Notes: a model not told the origin generated them from the letters alone. A stretch of 64,000 bases of DNA from Thiocapsa roseilacustris (GCF_041903755.1 NZ_JBBWVE010000028.1:26660-90659), one strand, 5' to 3'; counted from the first letter of the stretch, positions 51,457 to 63,876 are shown. Numbers and translations: made by a program.

Positions 51457-52860
51457 ATGCTGAACTGGGACGATCCACTCGCCGCGACCGGAACCGCCTC
51501 CCGTGATCCCGGGATGCCTTTCGTCGTCGATCGGACCGAAACCGCCGACGCCTGGTCCGCCGACACGCAGACCGGCATAGATACGGCCTCCACGTCTCGT
51601 CCCACCCTCGACAGCGTGCATGTGCGCCCCGGCCACGGCCTAGTCAGCAATGCCGACCTGATGGCGACCGCAGGCGCGGCCCCCGTCGTCGACCCCAACC
51701 CCTTCCCCGCATCCACCACACGCCAGAGCGAGCTGCCGATCGGCGACACCCTGCTGCCGGCCGAGCCGCGGACGCAGACGCCGCACCCGGACGACGGCAT
51801 CGTCGGCGGCGCCACCGGCCTTGAGGCCCTGGAGATGGGCGCGGGGCGAGTGCGCGTCGACGATAAAAGGATCATCAATTGTCACGCCGACCTCAATCAG
51901 CTCGTCCCCTTCAAGTATGAGTGGGCCTGGCAAAAGTATCTCGACGCCTGCGCCAACCACTGGATGCCGCAAGAGATCAACATGAACGCGGACATCGCGC
52001 TCTGGAAGGATCCCAACGGTCTGACCGACGACGAGCGCACCATCATCAAGCGCAACCTCGGCTTCTTCTCCACCGCCGACTCACTGGTCGCGAACAACCT
52101 GGTGCTGGCCGTCTATCGCCATATCTCCAACCCCGAATGCCGCCAGTATCTGCTGCGCCAAGCCTTCGAGGAGGCCCTGCACACCCACGCCTATCAGTAC
52201 GTAGTCGAGAGCCTGGGCCTGGACGAGGGCGAGATCTTCAACATGTACCGCGAGGTCCCCTCGGTCGCGCGCAAAGCCGAATGGGCCCTGCCCTACACCC
52301 AGCACCTGGCCGACCCGCACTTCAAGACCGGCACGCCCGAGAACGACCGCAAGCTGCTGCGCGAGCTGGTCGCCTTCTATGTCATCTTCGAAGGCATCTT
52401 CTTCTATGTCGGTTTCGTGCAGGTCCTGAGCATGGGCCGGCGCAACAAGATGACCGGCACCGCCGAGCAGTTCCAGTACATCCTACGCGACGAATCCATG
52501 CACATGAACTTCGGCATCGACGTGATCAACCAAATCAAGATCGAGAACCCGTATCTGTGGAGCCATGAATTCAAGCAAGAGCTGGTCACCATGATCCGCG
52601 ATGCGGTCACCATGGAATCGCGCTACGCCCACGACACCATGCCGCGCGGTGTCCTCGGTCTCAACGCGCCCATGTTCGAGGAGTATCTCCAGTTCATCGC
52701 CAACCGTCGCTGCGCCCAGATCGGTCTGCCCGAGCAGTACCCAGGCGCATCCAACCCCTTCCCCTGGATGTCCGAGGTGCTCGATCTGAAGAAGGAGAAG
52801 AACTTCTTCGAGACACGGGTCACCGAGTATCAGACGGGTGGTGCACTGAATTGGGATTAA
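51457..52860 (+). CDS. nrdB: Ribonucleoside-diphosphate reductase beta subunit
   Basis: A 467-residue class I R2 protein. The conserved core begins near residue 135 (INCHADLNQLVPFKYEWAWQ) with metal ligands in WMPQEINMNADI, EEALHTHAYQYV (ExxH and the likely radical Tyr) and ESMHMNFGIDVI, and the usual end GGALNWD that docks with NrdA. The first 130 residues are a polar, low-complexity extension rich in Thr, Asp, Pro and Ala, longer than in common proteobacterial homologues. nrdA is not in the window. GAGGAGA lies before ATG 51457. Confidence 0.93.
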   Translation: MLNWDDPLAATGTASRDPGMPFVVDRTETADAWSADTQTGIDTASTSRPTLDSVHVRPGHGLVSNADLMATAGAAPVVDPNPFPASTTRQSELPIGDTLLPAEPRTQTPHPDDGIVGGATGLEALEMGAGRVRVDDKRIINCHADLNQLVPFKYEWAWQKYLDACANHWMPQEINMNADIALWKDPNGLTDDERTIIKRNLGFFSTADSLVANNLVLAVYRHISNPECRQYLLRQAFEEALHTHAYQYVVESLGLDEGEIFNMYREVPSVARKAEWALPYTQHLADPHFKTGTPENDRKLLRELVAFYVIFEGIFFYVGFVQVLSMGRRNKMTGTAEQFQYILRDESMHMNFGIDVINQIKIENPYLWSHEFKQELVTMIRDAVTMESRYAHDTMPRGVLGLNAPMFEEYLQFIANRRCAQIGLPEQYPGASNPFPWMSEVLDLKKEKNFFETRVTEYQTGGALNWD

Positions 52861-52918
52861 GGTGATTTCCGGGAAACGATCTACCGGGGTGCAGGGGCGA
52901 ATTCATTCACCCCTTGTA
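52861..52918. repeat. Repeat-derived sequence after nrdB
   Basis: GGTGATTTCCGGGAAACGATCTACCGG, starting one base after the nrdB stop, matches the flank of the CGTTGT/ACAACG elements (GTGATTTC...GGAAAAGGATCTACCGG). It is followed by the palindrome GGGGCGAATTCATTCACCCC. The CGTTGT part itself is absent. It may act as a transcription end. Confidence 0.55.
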
Positions 52919-52972
52919 TATTCTGTTCTGAAGGGATTGACAAGGAAAGCGATAAACGGACCTTATGAAGAG

Positions 52973-53748
52973 TGAGGTTCCCCCGAAATTTCGTCTTCCA
53001 AGGGTGACGTAGACTGTCTGTCACACTGAAGACGATGATGCAGAAGATTCCGAAGCAAGAGTACACCGCCGAGTTCAAGGAACAGGCGGTGAAGCGGGTC
53101 AAGGACGGCAAGCGCCGCGACAAGGCCACGACCGACTCCAAGCACAGCCTGCCGGTGGCCGACAACCTGCTCGCGCGCGACGTCGCCCCGAGCGGCCCGC
53201 ATCAGGTCTGGAGTGCCGACATCACCGACCTGTGGACGGATGAAGGCTGGCTGTACTCGGCCATCGTGCTGGACCTGTTCAACCGCGAGGTCGTGGGCTG
53301 GTCGCTGCAGCCGCGCATGACGGCCGACCTTGTCACCGACGCGCTGACCATGGGTTGGTTTCGACGCAAGCCGCCCCCGGGGCTGATCCACCATTCCGAT
53401 CGGGGGAGCCGGTACGCGAGCCATGCGTTCCAGGAAAAGCCGGCGCAGTACGGCATGGTCTGCTCGATGAGCCGCAAGGGGAACTGCTGGGACAACGCCC
53501 CGACCGAGAGCGGGTTCAACAGCTTCAAGAACGAGCGTGTCTTCGGGGAGCGCTTCGCCACCCGCGACGCCATGAAGGCCACCGCCTTCGAGTACATCGA
53601 GGTGTTCTACAATCGCAAGCGTCTGCATTCCACCCTCGGCTACACTTCCCCGGCACTGTTTCTGAAGGACTGGATCAACACTCGGGAGGGAGAAAAACAG
53701 GTCGCATGAACCCCTGCCATTGGAAGACGAAAAACCGAGGGAAGCTCA
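52973..53748 (+). mobile_element. Shortened IS3-family insertion sequence
   Basis: Imperfect inverted ends of about 30 bases: TGAGGTTCCCCCGAAATTTC at the left, and at the right the reverse complement TGAGCTTCCCTCGGTTTTTC; both continue CGTCTTCCAA. The TG...CA ends fit IS3. Total length 776 bases against about 1.2-1.3 kb for full members. No target duplication is visible at the borders. It lies between nrdB and the defence island. Confidence 0.85.
53035..53709 (+). CDS. IS3-family transposase, OrfA and OrfB fused by deletion
   Basis: A 224-residue product. The first 25 residues (YTAEFKEQAVKRVKDGK) are the start of OrfA, which normally provides the DNA-binding helix-turn-helix. At about residue 28 it passes into the OrfB integrase core, with catalytic residues in VWSADITDLW, HHSDRGSRYAS and NAPTESGFNSFKNE, so D, D and E are intact. 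The end of OrfA and the start of OrfB are missing, and the two are now in one frame without the usual frameshift. Independent transposition is doubtful. Confidence 0.85.
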   Translation: MMQKIPKQEYTAEFKEQAVKRVKDGKRRDKATTDSKHSLPVADNLLARDVAPSGPHQVWSADITDLWTDEGWLYSAIVLDLFNREVVGWSLQPRMTADLVTDALTMGWFRRKPPPGLIHHSDRGSRYASHAFQEKPAQYGMVCSMSRKGNCWDNAPTESGFNSFKNERVFGERFATRDAMKATAFEYIEVFYNRKRLHSTLGYTSPALFLKDWINTREGEKQVA

Positions 53749-53779
53749 TCTCGGACCCACCCAGTTGCGGCCCGGCCCT

Positions 53780-57130
<3,351 letters not shown>

Positions 57131-57278
57131 GTTGCGCTCTACTGTCTCCCTGTGAGTGTTCTGATCTGCGTCAGCATCGCCGGGATCTCCGCGATGACGG
57201 CAACCCAAAGAATGTTCGCATCAATGTCGCAGGTGCCGATTGACCGCCTTCGAGCGCGGCATGGTCATTGGTGGCACG

Positions 57279-57755
57279 CTATTGTTCCCCCGCGAGGTCC
57301 AGCACCGTGGTGACCAAGTCGCCGGAGAGGTAAAGCTCAGAAGCGGACATCAACAGGATGTAAGGCTTCACGGTTTCAATCAATCCGTGCTGTTTCGCGG
57401 CTAGCAGCACACCCAATGATCCGATGATCTCGATACCGTTGATTCTGGCGATTCGGCGCCCGCGACGGTCATCGATCAGCAGCCGGTCTGCAGCTAATTG
57501 CCGATAGAGGATCATGGCTTCGGTTTCACCTAGATCCGAAAAGCCATCCAGGAGAACCGGGTAAGTTGGGTCGATCCGTCTGACCTTGTTCTATAAATAT
57601 CCTTCTAATTCTATCGCTTGCGGCTTATCGCCGACCACGGCTTCACGATAGACCGCCTCGGGGACGACGACCGTTCCGAAGAGCTGTTCAAGAAGATGCA
57701 GCGCTCGACATGTCGCCAGGGCGATCAAGGCGGAGCAGTCCGCGACCAGAATCAT
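57279..57755 (-). pseudogene. DUF3368 PIN-domain toxin interrupted by an in-frame amber codon
   Basis: Reading from ATG 57755 gives a PIN start, MILVADCSALIALATCRALH, about 54 codons to TAG at 57593-57591. The same frame then continues NKVRRIDPTYPVLLDGFSDL, TEAMILYRQL, LLIDDRRGRRIARINGIEIIGSLGVLL to TAG at 57279. Together this is a complete DUF3368 protein of about 157 sense codons with acidic PIN residues in both halves. A single base change explains the break. Either the toxin is dead or the amber codon is read through. ATG overlaps the antitoxin stop. Confidence 0.8.
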
Positions 57756-58006
57756 GGGTGGCGCCCAATGGACTGCAACTCCTGAACAAGCTCTTTACGT
57801 GAAACCTCAATGACCGGGATTCGATTCGCCTTACAGGCAGCCATGAACTCGTAAATCGTGATCCCGGCCAGCTCTGCGGCCTTGGCGATCGTGATCCGCG
57901 CATCCTTGAACAAGGCCAGCGCATAGGCCAGTCGCATCTCTTTGGCGATCGCCTGCTCAGTTAGCATCTCGACAAAATCATTCGGAAGATCAACAGCGAC
58001 TCGCAT
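57752..58006 (-). CDS. UPF0175 family antitoxin
   Basis: An 84-residue protein. RLAYALALFKDARITIAKAAELAGITIYEFMAACKANRIPV is the UPF0175 signature, a small ribbon/helix DNA-binding antitoxin. It is paired with the DUF3368 PIN gene by an ATGA overlap (57752-57755), a known toxin-antitoxin arrangement. It lies 12 bases after the methylase stop, so it is read in the same transcript. Confidence 0.9.
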   Translation of the reverse strand: MRVAVDLPNDFVEMLTEQAIAKEMRLAYALALFKDARITIAKAAELAGITIYEFMAACKANRIPVIEVSRKELVQELQSIGRHP

Positions 58007-58018
58007 GATTCGCTCCGC

Positions 58019-60973
58019 TTAGGGTTGTGCAAACAGATCCCCGGTACCCTGAGGCGCCGTGCTTCCGGTCTCCCGCGCCAGTCTGGCGATTTCGGGCCAA
58101 CTCTGCACCAGGCCGTTGTAGGCCATGGCCTCGTTCGCGCGTTTCTTGCGCTCGCAGAGGGTGTAGAGGCGATAGCACAGCTCGCGTGCCATCTCCGATT
58201 CGCTGCCGAGTTTGGCGAGCAAGGCCGCCGCAGCAGTCTCGCCCCCGGATTCGAGCGCGCGGATGAGTTGGTGAACCATCTCCCAGACGGTCAGGCGCTT
58301 ATCGGTCGTCGGGTCCCAGTCGGCGGGGAACTCCGCGGGTTTCAGCAGCCGGACCTTACCGGCCTTGGACCGCAGAATGCCGGCATCCGCCAAGCCGGAG
58401 ACACTGGTGTTCTTGGACGTGGCGAGCTGCTCGGCGACGCCGTACTCGCCCTCGTTGAAGGCCATCTGCTCGAACCAGGTCAGCGCCCAACGGGTATCCG
58501 CGTCGAAGTCGCCCTCCTGCTCGGCCAGTGCCTCGTCGAGGGTTTGATTGATCAGGGCCAGCGCGGCCCGCACCGGCAGCGGCTTGCCTTCGGCGTCAAG
58601 CACCTGGGCGTAACGGGTGTAGACGGCCATGCCGGGTCCAATGGCAGCCTGGGCGAGGTCCACCGGGGCGATGTTGCCGCGTTGCAGGTGAGCGAGCGCG
58701 GCGGGCAACTCGGTCTTGAGTGCGGTGATGAGCTCGCGGCGGGTGGCGGTCGGAGCGTCGGCGGGACGTTGGCGGCAAACGAGGACGATGCTGGAAGCAA
58801 GGGCATTGGTGCCGATACCAATCGACCGGGCTCCGCGCTCGGTCCGGATCGGCCAGGTGCCGGTTATTGCGAATCCCGCCTCGATGACCGCGGCCAGGAA
58901 GGTGTCCCAGCCGGTATTTGTTGTGCCGGCGTCCCCTTTGGTCTCGGCCTGTTTGAAGGCGTAGTAGACGGTAACCGGAAAGGCTGGATGGGCCTGTTCG
59001 GCGAGTTGGCGCATGGCTTGGGTCATGCCGTCGAGAAAGAATGCCTCGGCCTTCTCCTTGCTGCCGTGACGATAGGGTGTCGCGACTAGCTCCTCGGCCT
59101 TCGGAACGGCGAGGGTGGCGAAGAGATTAGGGAATATGGGCCTCAGGGAATACCGCAGCCAGACGTAGAAGAAATCTGATAGGTCTGCATAACCAATGTT
59201 GTCGTAATACGGCGGGTCAGTTGAGACCAGTCTGTTCAAGGACAGAGTCTGCGTCTGAGCGTCAGACTGTTCAGAATAGCCCGCTTCGGGAGACACGAGT
59301 TGCTCGATGACTCGGGCGATCGTTCCCAGAGTCGTTACCAAGTCACCGGCGGCGCCAGAAAAGACACTTGACTCCGCGAAATCCCAGACCATCGGGACTG
59401 CTTGTCGTCGAAAAAGGTGCTGTGTTTGGTCCATAGTCGGACCCCACTGGCACAGCGAATTTTGTGCGTCAGACAAACGGCTAACACCGATACCAAGGTA
59501 AACTACCAGCGCCTCGGAGTAACTCGTTGCACTAATGCCGCATTGCTCAAGGCCATTGGCGTTGTTGGGCAGGCCGGCGGCGATAGCGTCTCGCTTCACG
59601 TACTCGCGTGCTTCCTGCACAAGATCGGAAAAAGTCGCCAGTGCTACGAGTTGGCGCGGAGTGAAGAGGTCACCGTAGGTCTTAAGTCCATAGAGCGGCG
59701 GAGAGAACCAACGCGGATTCTCAGGCATGACCGCATCCGGCTTCCATTCGGGTCGCGCTGTCAGTGCGATCGCCTCCATCTCCGCCGTAGGCGCCAGATA
59801 GATCCGCGCGCGCTCACCCTCGGCAACGATCGCCATGAGTCGCACGCCCATGCGCCCTGCGTTAGCCTGTGAGTAGATGTACTCGGAAGCGATCGGCGTG
59901 TCCGACATCAGACACCTGAAGTTTGCGCCACGCGATAGCTTGGTTCCGTTCTTGGCTCCTTCCACGTCACTCGGCTTTCCGACTTTTGTAGTAAATCGGT
60001 ATCCGGCACCCTCTATCACCGGCTCCACGTAAGCCTCTTTGCCCGCTTTCGTCGAGAGCATGAAAGTGGATGCCAACGGCACATCCACATCCGCAAAAGC
60101 TGGATTGGGACTCTTGACCGTGCGCGCCCACAACCAAGCGATGACGGTGAGCGGCTTCCCGCCGACATACTTCGCCAGATCCGGCCGCGGATTCTCCGGA
60201 TCCTCGACCATGTCGGCCGTAACCTCGATCTTGGGATAGAGATGCCCGATCCGCCGCTCCGCCTCGTCCCGCATCCACTGCCCGTAGTAGCGCACATCCT
60301 CAGCCAGCCCCTCCGCACCCTTCCAAGAACGAGGAAAGAGAAAAGAGGAGTGAGAAACGAGCATGTTCCCCTCTTTTCTCACTCCTCTCTCCTCACTTCT
60401 CGCTTCCGGATGCACCGGCGGTCGCCCGGCAAATCGGGGCGGGATCTCGATCATCGCCTTGTTGATCAACACCGCCACCGGGTTGAGGTCCGAGGCATAG
60501 GCTTCTAGCCCCAGCCGCTGCGCCTCCAACGGTAGCGACCCACCACCCGCGAACGGGTCATGGAAAGCCGGTAGTTTGTACCGATCGAACAACTCCTTCG
60601 CCCGCGGATGGTCGGCATTCTCGGCACAGGTGTAGCGCCAGCTCTGCCAGATCTCGTCGCGCGCCTGCTGCAGTACGGGCTCGTTGGTCGTGTTCTTCCA
60701 CAGCACCAGATCCTCGATGATCCGAAACAGCCGCTGCCGCTCCTTCTCCTGCGCCTTCTCGGTCGGAAACAGATCCGGATGCGCCGAGGGGTCATCGACC
60801 ATCTGCGCAAAGATCACCGCCCGCGCCGCCGCCAGAGGCCGCCGCGCCCACCAAAGATGCAGCGTGGACGGATGCCCGTGCCGGATCGACTTCTCCCGCG
60901 CACTGGCCTTGTTGATCGCATCCAACGGCAGAGCGACCTCAATGAGTTTCTTTTTGGGAAATTGCGTTCTCAT
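58019..60973 (-). CDS. DUF1156 adenine-specific DNA methylase
   Basis: A 984-residue protein. The N-terminal DUF1156 domain (KKLIEVALPLDAINKASARE, then HPSTLHLWWARRPLAAARAV) leads to SAM-binding motif I, HDPFAGGGSLPLEAQRLG (about 138-155), and the catalytic motif IV, DPPYYDNIGY, at about 586-595, so the N6-adenine/N4-cytosine methylase core is complete although permuted and long. Residues 192-216 are a low-complexity insertion encoded by a palindromic DNA element (60326-60403). It most likely marks host DNA as self for the DUF499 partner. Starts overlap the HNH gene (ATGA, 60970-60973). Confidence 0.9.
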   Translation of the reverse strand: MRTQFPKKKLIEVALPLDAINKASAREKSIRHGHPSTLHLWWARRPLAAARAVIFAQMVDDPSAHPDLFPTEKAQEKERQRLFRIIEDLVLWKNTTNEPVLQQARDEIWQSWRYTCAENADHPRAKELFDRYKLPAFHDPFAGGGSLPLEAQRLGLEAYASDLNPVAVLINKAMIEIPPRFAGRPPVHPEARSEERGVRKEGNMLVSHSSFLFPRSWKGAEGLAEDVRYYGQWMRDEAERRIGHLYPKIEVTADMVEDPENPRPDLAKYVGGKPLTVIAWLWARTVKSPNPAFADVDVPLASTFMLSTKAGKEAYVEPVIEGAGYRFTTKVGKPSDVEGAKNGTKLSRGANFRCLMSDTPIASEYIYSQANAGRMGVRLMAIVAEGERARIYLAPTAEMEAIALTARPEWKPDAVMPENPRWFSPPLYGLKTYGDLFTPRQLVALATFSDLVQEAREYVKRDAIAAGLPNNANGLEQCGISATSYSEALVVYLGIGVSRLSDAQNSLCQWGPTMDQTQHLFRRQAVPMVWDFAESSVFSGAAGDLVTTLGTIARVIEQLVSPEAGYSEQSDAQTQTLSLNRLVSTDPPYYDNIGYADLSDFFYVWLRYSLRPIFPNLFATLAVPKAEELVATPYRHGSKEKAEAFFLDGMTQAMRQLAEQAHPAFPVTVYYAFKQAETKGDAGTTNTGWDTFLAAVIEAGFAITGTWPIRTERGARSIGIGTNALASSIVLVCRQRPADAPTATRRELITALKTELPAALAHLQRGNIAPVDLAQAAIGPGMAVYTRYAQVLDAEGKPLPVRAALALINQTLDEALAEQEGDFDADTRWALTWFEQMAFNEGEYGVAEQLATSKNTSVSGLADAGILRSKAGKVRLLKPAEFPADWDPTTDKRLTVWEMVHQLIRALESGGETAAAALLAKLGSESEMARELCYRLYTLCERKKRANEAMAYNGLVQSWPEIARLARETGSTAPQGTGDLFAQP
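60326..60403. repeat. Palindromic element inserted in frame within the methylase gene
   Basis: A 78-base purine/pyrimidine-rich segment with a perfect 14-base inverted repeat, AGAGGAGTGAGAAA (60344-60357) and TTTCTCACTCCTCT (60375-60388). On the coding strand it adds RSEERGVRKEGNMLVSHSSF and a few more residues between HPEA and WKGAEG. The decayed methylase copy at 63046-63475 has a different sequence, without this palindrome, at the same place. Confidence 0.75.
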
Positions 60974-61596
60974 GGTTCAAGGATCGCCTTGGAAAGCGAA
61001 GGGAACTGCTTCAGGCATCCAGTATCGTCCGACTGCAGGTAGTCACGACGAAGCCAGGCCAGAATCTCCGAGTCGGGTTGCTCACCTAGCGTTTCCACCA
61101 AATCAATGGCATGGCGTCTTCGCCGCTCGGAGAGGCGCGCGCAGTCGAGACCGAGATAACCAATCAGATAATCCGCCTTCGTAGAATCAACATCAGTCGT
61201 AGCGATACCACCTTGAATATCGTAACGGAAAAGCGCCGCCGTCGCCGGATCATGCGGTGACGAGAACTTGACTGCATTCCATGTGTGATTGCGGTTCTTT
61301 TTTCTATCGTCCTTGAAACGACCACAATGCTCAACTGTGCCGCCGTTGCAGGACAGGGCAAGGTTGGAGTAATCATAGGTGCGCGCGGCTCGCTGACTGC
61401 GTGGCTCCATGTGCTCGATATGACTATCGCCTTCACCTATGGCAATCTCACAGTAGCAGCATAATCCTTTCTGTTCATGATTGAGGCAGTCCCTTACCTC
61501 GGCATGGCATGGACTGCGCATGAAGGCGAGCCAGGCCTGTTGCGCTGGCTGCTTACCGAGACAAGCAGGGGGCTGGTTGCGCTTGATCGTTCTCAT
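60970..61596 (-). CDS. ptuB: HNH endonuclease, Septu PtuB-like (TIGR02646 type)
   Basis: A 208-residue protein. GLCCYCE (C46, C47, C49) and HIEHMEPRS (H59, H62) form the zinc/HNH core, with LALSCNG and HCGRFKDDRKK following as in the TIGR02646 family. In Septu defence PtuB is the nuclease arm that works with the ATPase PtuA. Here it overlaps ptuA (61593-61596) and the DUF1156 methylase (60970-60973), each by ATGA, so Septu and methylase are co-translated. Confidence 0.85.
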   Translation of the reverse strand: MRTIKRNQPPACLGKQPAQQAWLAFMRSPCHAEVRDCLNHEQKGLCCYCEIAIGEGDSHIEHMEPRSQRAARTYDYSNLALSCNGGTVEHCGRFKDDRKKNRNHTWNAVKFSSPHDPATAALFRYDIQGGIATTDVDSTKADYLIGYLGLDCARLSERRRRHAIDLVETLGEQPDSEILAWLRRDYLQSDDTGCLKQFPSLSKAILEP

Positions 61597-62993
61597 CGCT
61601 TACCGAGCACCTTGAGTTGAGCGATGCGCATGTCTGCGCGACGAAGGTCTGGGTCGCTTTTACCAAAGGCCGTTTCCAGCTCGCGGCGAAGCGATTCCGC
61701 GTGCTCGGAATCCTGCTCGCGCGCCTCGATCAATTCCAGATAGCGACGCAGTTTGCCCACGGGATCGATATTTTGGGGACGAGGATGCGCGCCGAAGACT
61801 TCTGCAAGTACTCGGGAATTTTCGGCACCATAAGTGCCGACGTCTTCCGGAATGGCTTCAAATTGGTGGTCGGACGACAAAAGCAGAATCTGCTCGCGCC
61901 TCACCGTTTGGATAACCGAAGCACTGTGCGTCGCCAGGATAAGCTGTGTATTCGGAAATATCCTCCGCAGGTGGGAGACAACGGCTTGTTGCCAGCGGGG
62001 GTGGAGGTGTAATTCGATCTCATCGACAACCAAGATGCCGGGGGCCTCCAGCGGGTTCGCCCATGTCGGATGAGCCTGCGCGAGCCGCCTAGCGAAATCG
62101 AGCACGAGCGCCAGCAGGTTTCGGTAGCCATCGCTGAGCTGCGCCATCTCCATTGCGCGAACAGTGTTGTCTGCGTCCCGAAGGGTAATCATCAGGCGCG
62201 GAGGACTTCCTTCAAAGGAAACGCGTTCTAGGCCCTCAATGGCGAGGCTCAAAGCCTCTCGAACAGCGCGCAAGTCAGGAAAAGAGACATCGGGATTGCG
62301 CTTTTCGGCGACTTGCGCCCGCAGCTCTGCATTCTCTCGCAGGTAAAACCACTGACACATCGATCGGAAGTCTGTGCCCGCGTCAAGGGCATTTGCGAAT
62401 GCTTCCTCCCTGGAATACTCGGCCTTGAAGATATCACCCAAGTCCGGCATTGCGCTTATGCGCCGATGGGCGCGGTAATAGGCGACAACGGGCAGGGGGA
62501 TGCGTGCGTCCGGAGAGCTGTTTCGGATCTCCTGCCAAACCGTATCGAAATATCGATTGATGTCCGACAGCGACTCAGAGGCTCTTGTATCGTAGATAAA
62601 CTCGGAGGGAGGTCGAAAGACAATCGATTGAGACCATTCGATCAAGAACGGCTTGCCGGTCGAAGTCGTGCCGGGAAAACCCTCCACAGGATAATACTCG
62701 GAGGCCGATGCGCGAATGTGAACAAACTTCTCCCTGCCCATCAATGCGTCTTCGGCAACGGGATCCATAAGAATATCTGTCGGTTGGAGCGCCGCGCGCT
62801 GCTGGGCTCGCTGCCGCTTGCCTCCTCCCCCATTGGCCACGACAACCTCATAGAGCGCAATCGCGATGGCATCCAAGACGCTTGTCTTGCCGGCGCCATT
62901 CGCGCCGACGACCACGGTAATATCGGGTTGCAGCTGGACGATCAATGACCTAAAGCATCGAAAGTTCGTAATCTCCACTTTCGCCAATTTCAT
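61593..62993 (-). CDS. ptuA: AAA/SMC-type ATPase, Septu PtuA-like
   Basis: A 466-residue ATPase. VEITNFRCFRSL starts the domain; Walker A is GANGAGKTS (30-38); the ABC-type signature is LSDGYRNLLALVLDFA and Walker B ILVVDEIELHLHPRWQ, followed by LILATHSASVIQ. It belongs to the AAA15/RecF-like group typical of PtuA. Its HNH partner follows immediately. ATG 62993 is the family start; the longer frame upstream runs through the decayed methylase copy. Confidence 0.85.
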   Translation of the reverse strand: MKLAKVEITNFRCFRSLIVQLQPDITVVVGANGAGKTSVLDAIAIALYEVVVANGGGGKRQRAQQRAALQPTDILMDPVAEDALMGREKFVHIRASASEYYPVEGFPGTTSTGKPFLIEWSQSIVFRPPSEFIYDTRASESLSDINRYFDTVWQEIRNSSPDARIPLPVVAYYRAHRRISAMPDLGDIFKAEYSREEAFANALDAGTDFRSMCQWFYLRENAELRAQVAEKRNPDVSFPDLRAVREALSLAIEGLERVSFEGSPPRLMITLRDADNTVRAMEMAQLSDGYRNLLALVLDFARRLAQAHPTWANPLEAPGILVVDEIELHLHPRWQQAVVSHLRRIFPNTQLILATHSASVIQTVRREQILLLSSDHQFEAIPEDVGTYGAENSRVLAEVFGAHPRPQNIDPVGKLRRYLELIEAREQDSEHAESLRRELETAFGKSDPDLRRADMRIAQLKVLGKR

Positions 62994-63045
62994 TCCGGGG
63001 TTCCCGCATGAGGTATGGATTCGGCAAATTTCTCGCTTACACTGA

Positions 63046-63475
63046 TCACTCCAGCGCTTGCGCACCCTTCCAGCCTCGCGCGAAGAGCTTTCCCAGTGTC
63101 TTGCCCGGCTTGCCGTCCTCCGCGAACTCCGGATGGACCGGGGGCTGCCCGGCGAATCGGGCCGCGACCTCGAGCATGGACTTTTTGACCAACACACCAC
63201 CGCACTGGGGATCGAGGCACGGGCTTCGACTCCAACCGCTGCGCCTCCAATGGCAGCGATCCCCCATCGTTCGGGACCGGATGCGGATGCGCCGACGGGT
63301 CATCCACCATCGGCGCAAAGATCACCGCCCGCGCCGCCGCCAAGGGACGACGCGCCCACCACAGATGCAGCGTGGACGGATGCCCGTGCCGGATCGACTT
63401 CTCCCGCGCACTGGCCTTGTTGATCGCCTCCAGCGGCAGGGCGACCTCGATGAGTTTTTTCTTGGGAAGCGTCAC
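63046..63475 (-). pseudogene. Decayed second copy of the DUF1156 methylase N-terminus
   Basis: From GTG 63475 the frame reads LPKKKLIEVALPLEAINKAS and HPSTLHLWWARRPLAAARAV as in the intact methylase (58019-60973). After DDPSAHP it jumps to GGSLPLEAQRLE, omitting about 75 residues, then shifts frame: another frame carries VLVKKSMLEVAARFAGQPPV and GWKGAQALE up to a stop at 63046. The catalytic region is gone. The start overlaps the DUF3226 stop (GTGA), showing it was once a working operon member. Confidence 0.85.
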
Positions 63476-63876
63476 GAAAAAAATGTCCTTTCCAACCAAC
63501 TCGCGAAGACATTCGCTGCGGGCATGTGAGGGTCGAGATACCGTGCTGAAATCGCCTGTCCAAAGGGCTTGCCCGGCTCGTCTTGCCAGGCGAGCCAGGT
63601 GTGAATACGTGCCTTTGACTTTTTCGTGTCTGAAAACCGACGTTGCCCTTCTGGAATGCTGGCGATCGCCTCATCCGCATGAGTGAGCAAGCCATCTCCA
63701 TCCGGAACCAGGAAGGTGAGAAAGTCCTCGAGGATGCCGGGCAGTGTGTTGTCCGGCATGAGCCAGACACCAACACGGGGTAACAGGGAGTTCGCCGGCG
63801 AGTCGATGATGGTCCCGTCGGGCTCAGGTCGAGTCGGGACATTTCCGTAACCGGCGGCGAGCAGGTGCGCAGCCAC
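63472..63876 (-). pseudogene. DUF3226 (Toprim-like) protein, N-terminus lost
   Basis: About 134 residues from GTG 63876: HLLAAGYGNVPTRPEPDGTI, then VGVWLMPDNTLPGILEDFL, IHTWLAWQDEPGKPFGQAI and an end at SWLERTFFS. This is the C-terminal two-thirds of DUF3226, an OLD/Toprim-like nuclease-related family that often accompanies AAA ATPases. The usual N-terminal metal-binding DxD part is missing, and immediately upstream the DNA reads TCAGATTGAACTCCCTAG, which looks like the edge of an inserted or joined sequence. Hence truncated. Confidence 0.65.

Noticed and set aside
62994..63200. An upstream start giving a 535-residue PtuA
   Set aside because: The extra 69 residues are translated from the decayed methylase copy in another frame and are not conserved.
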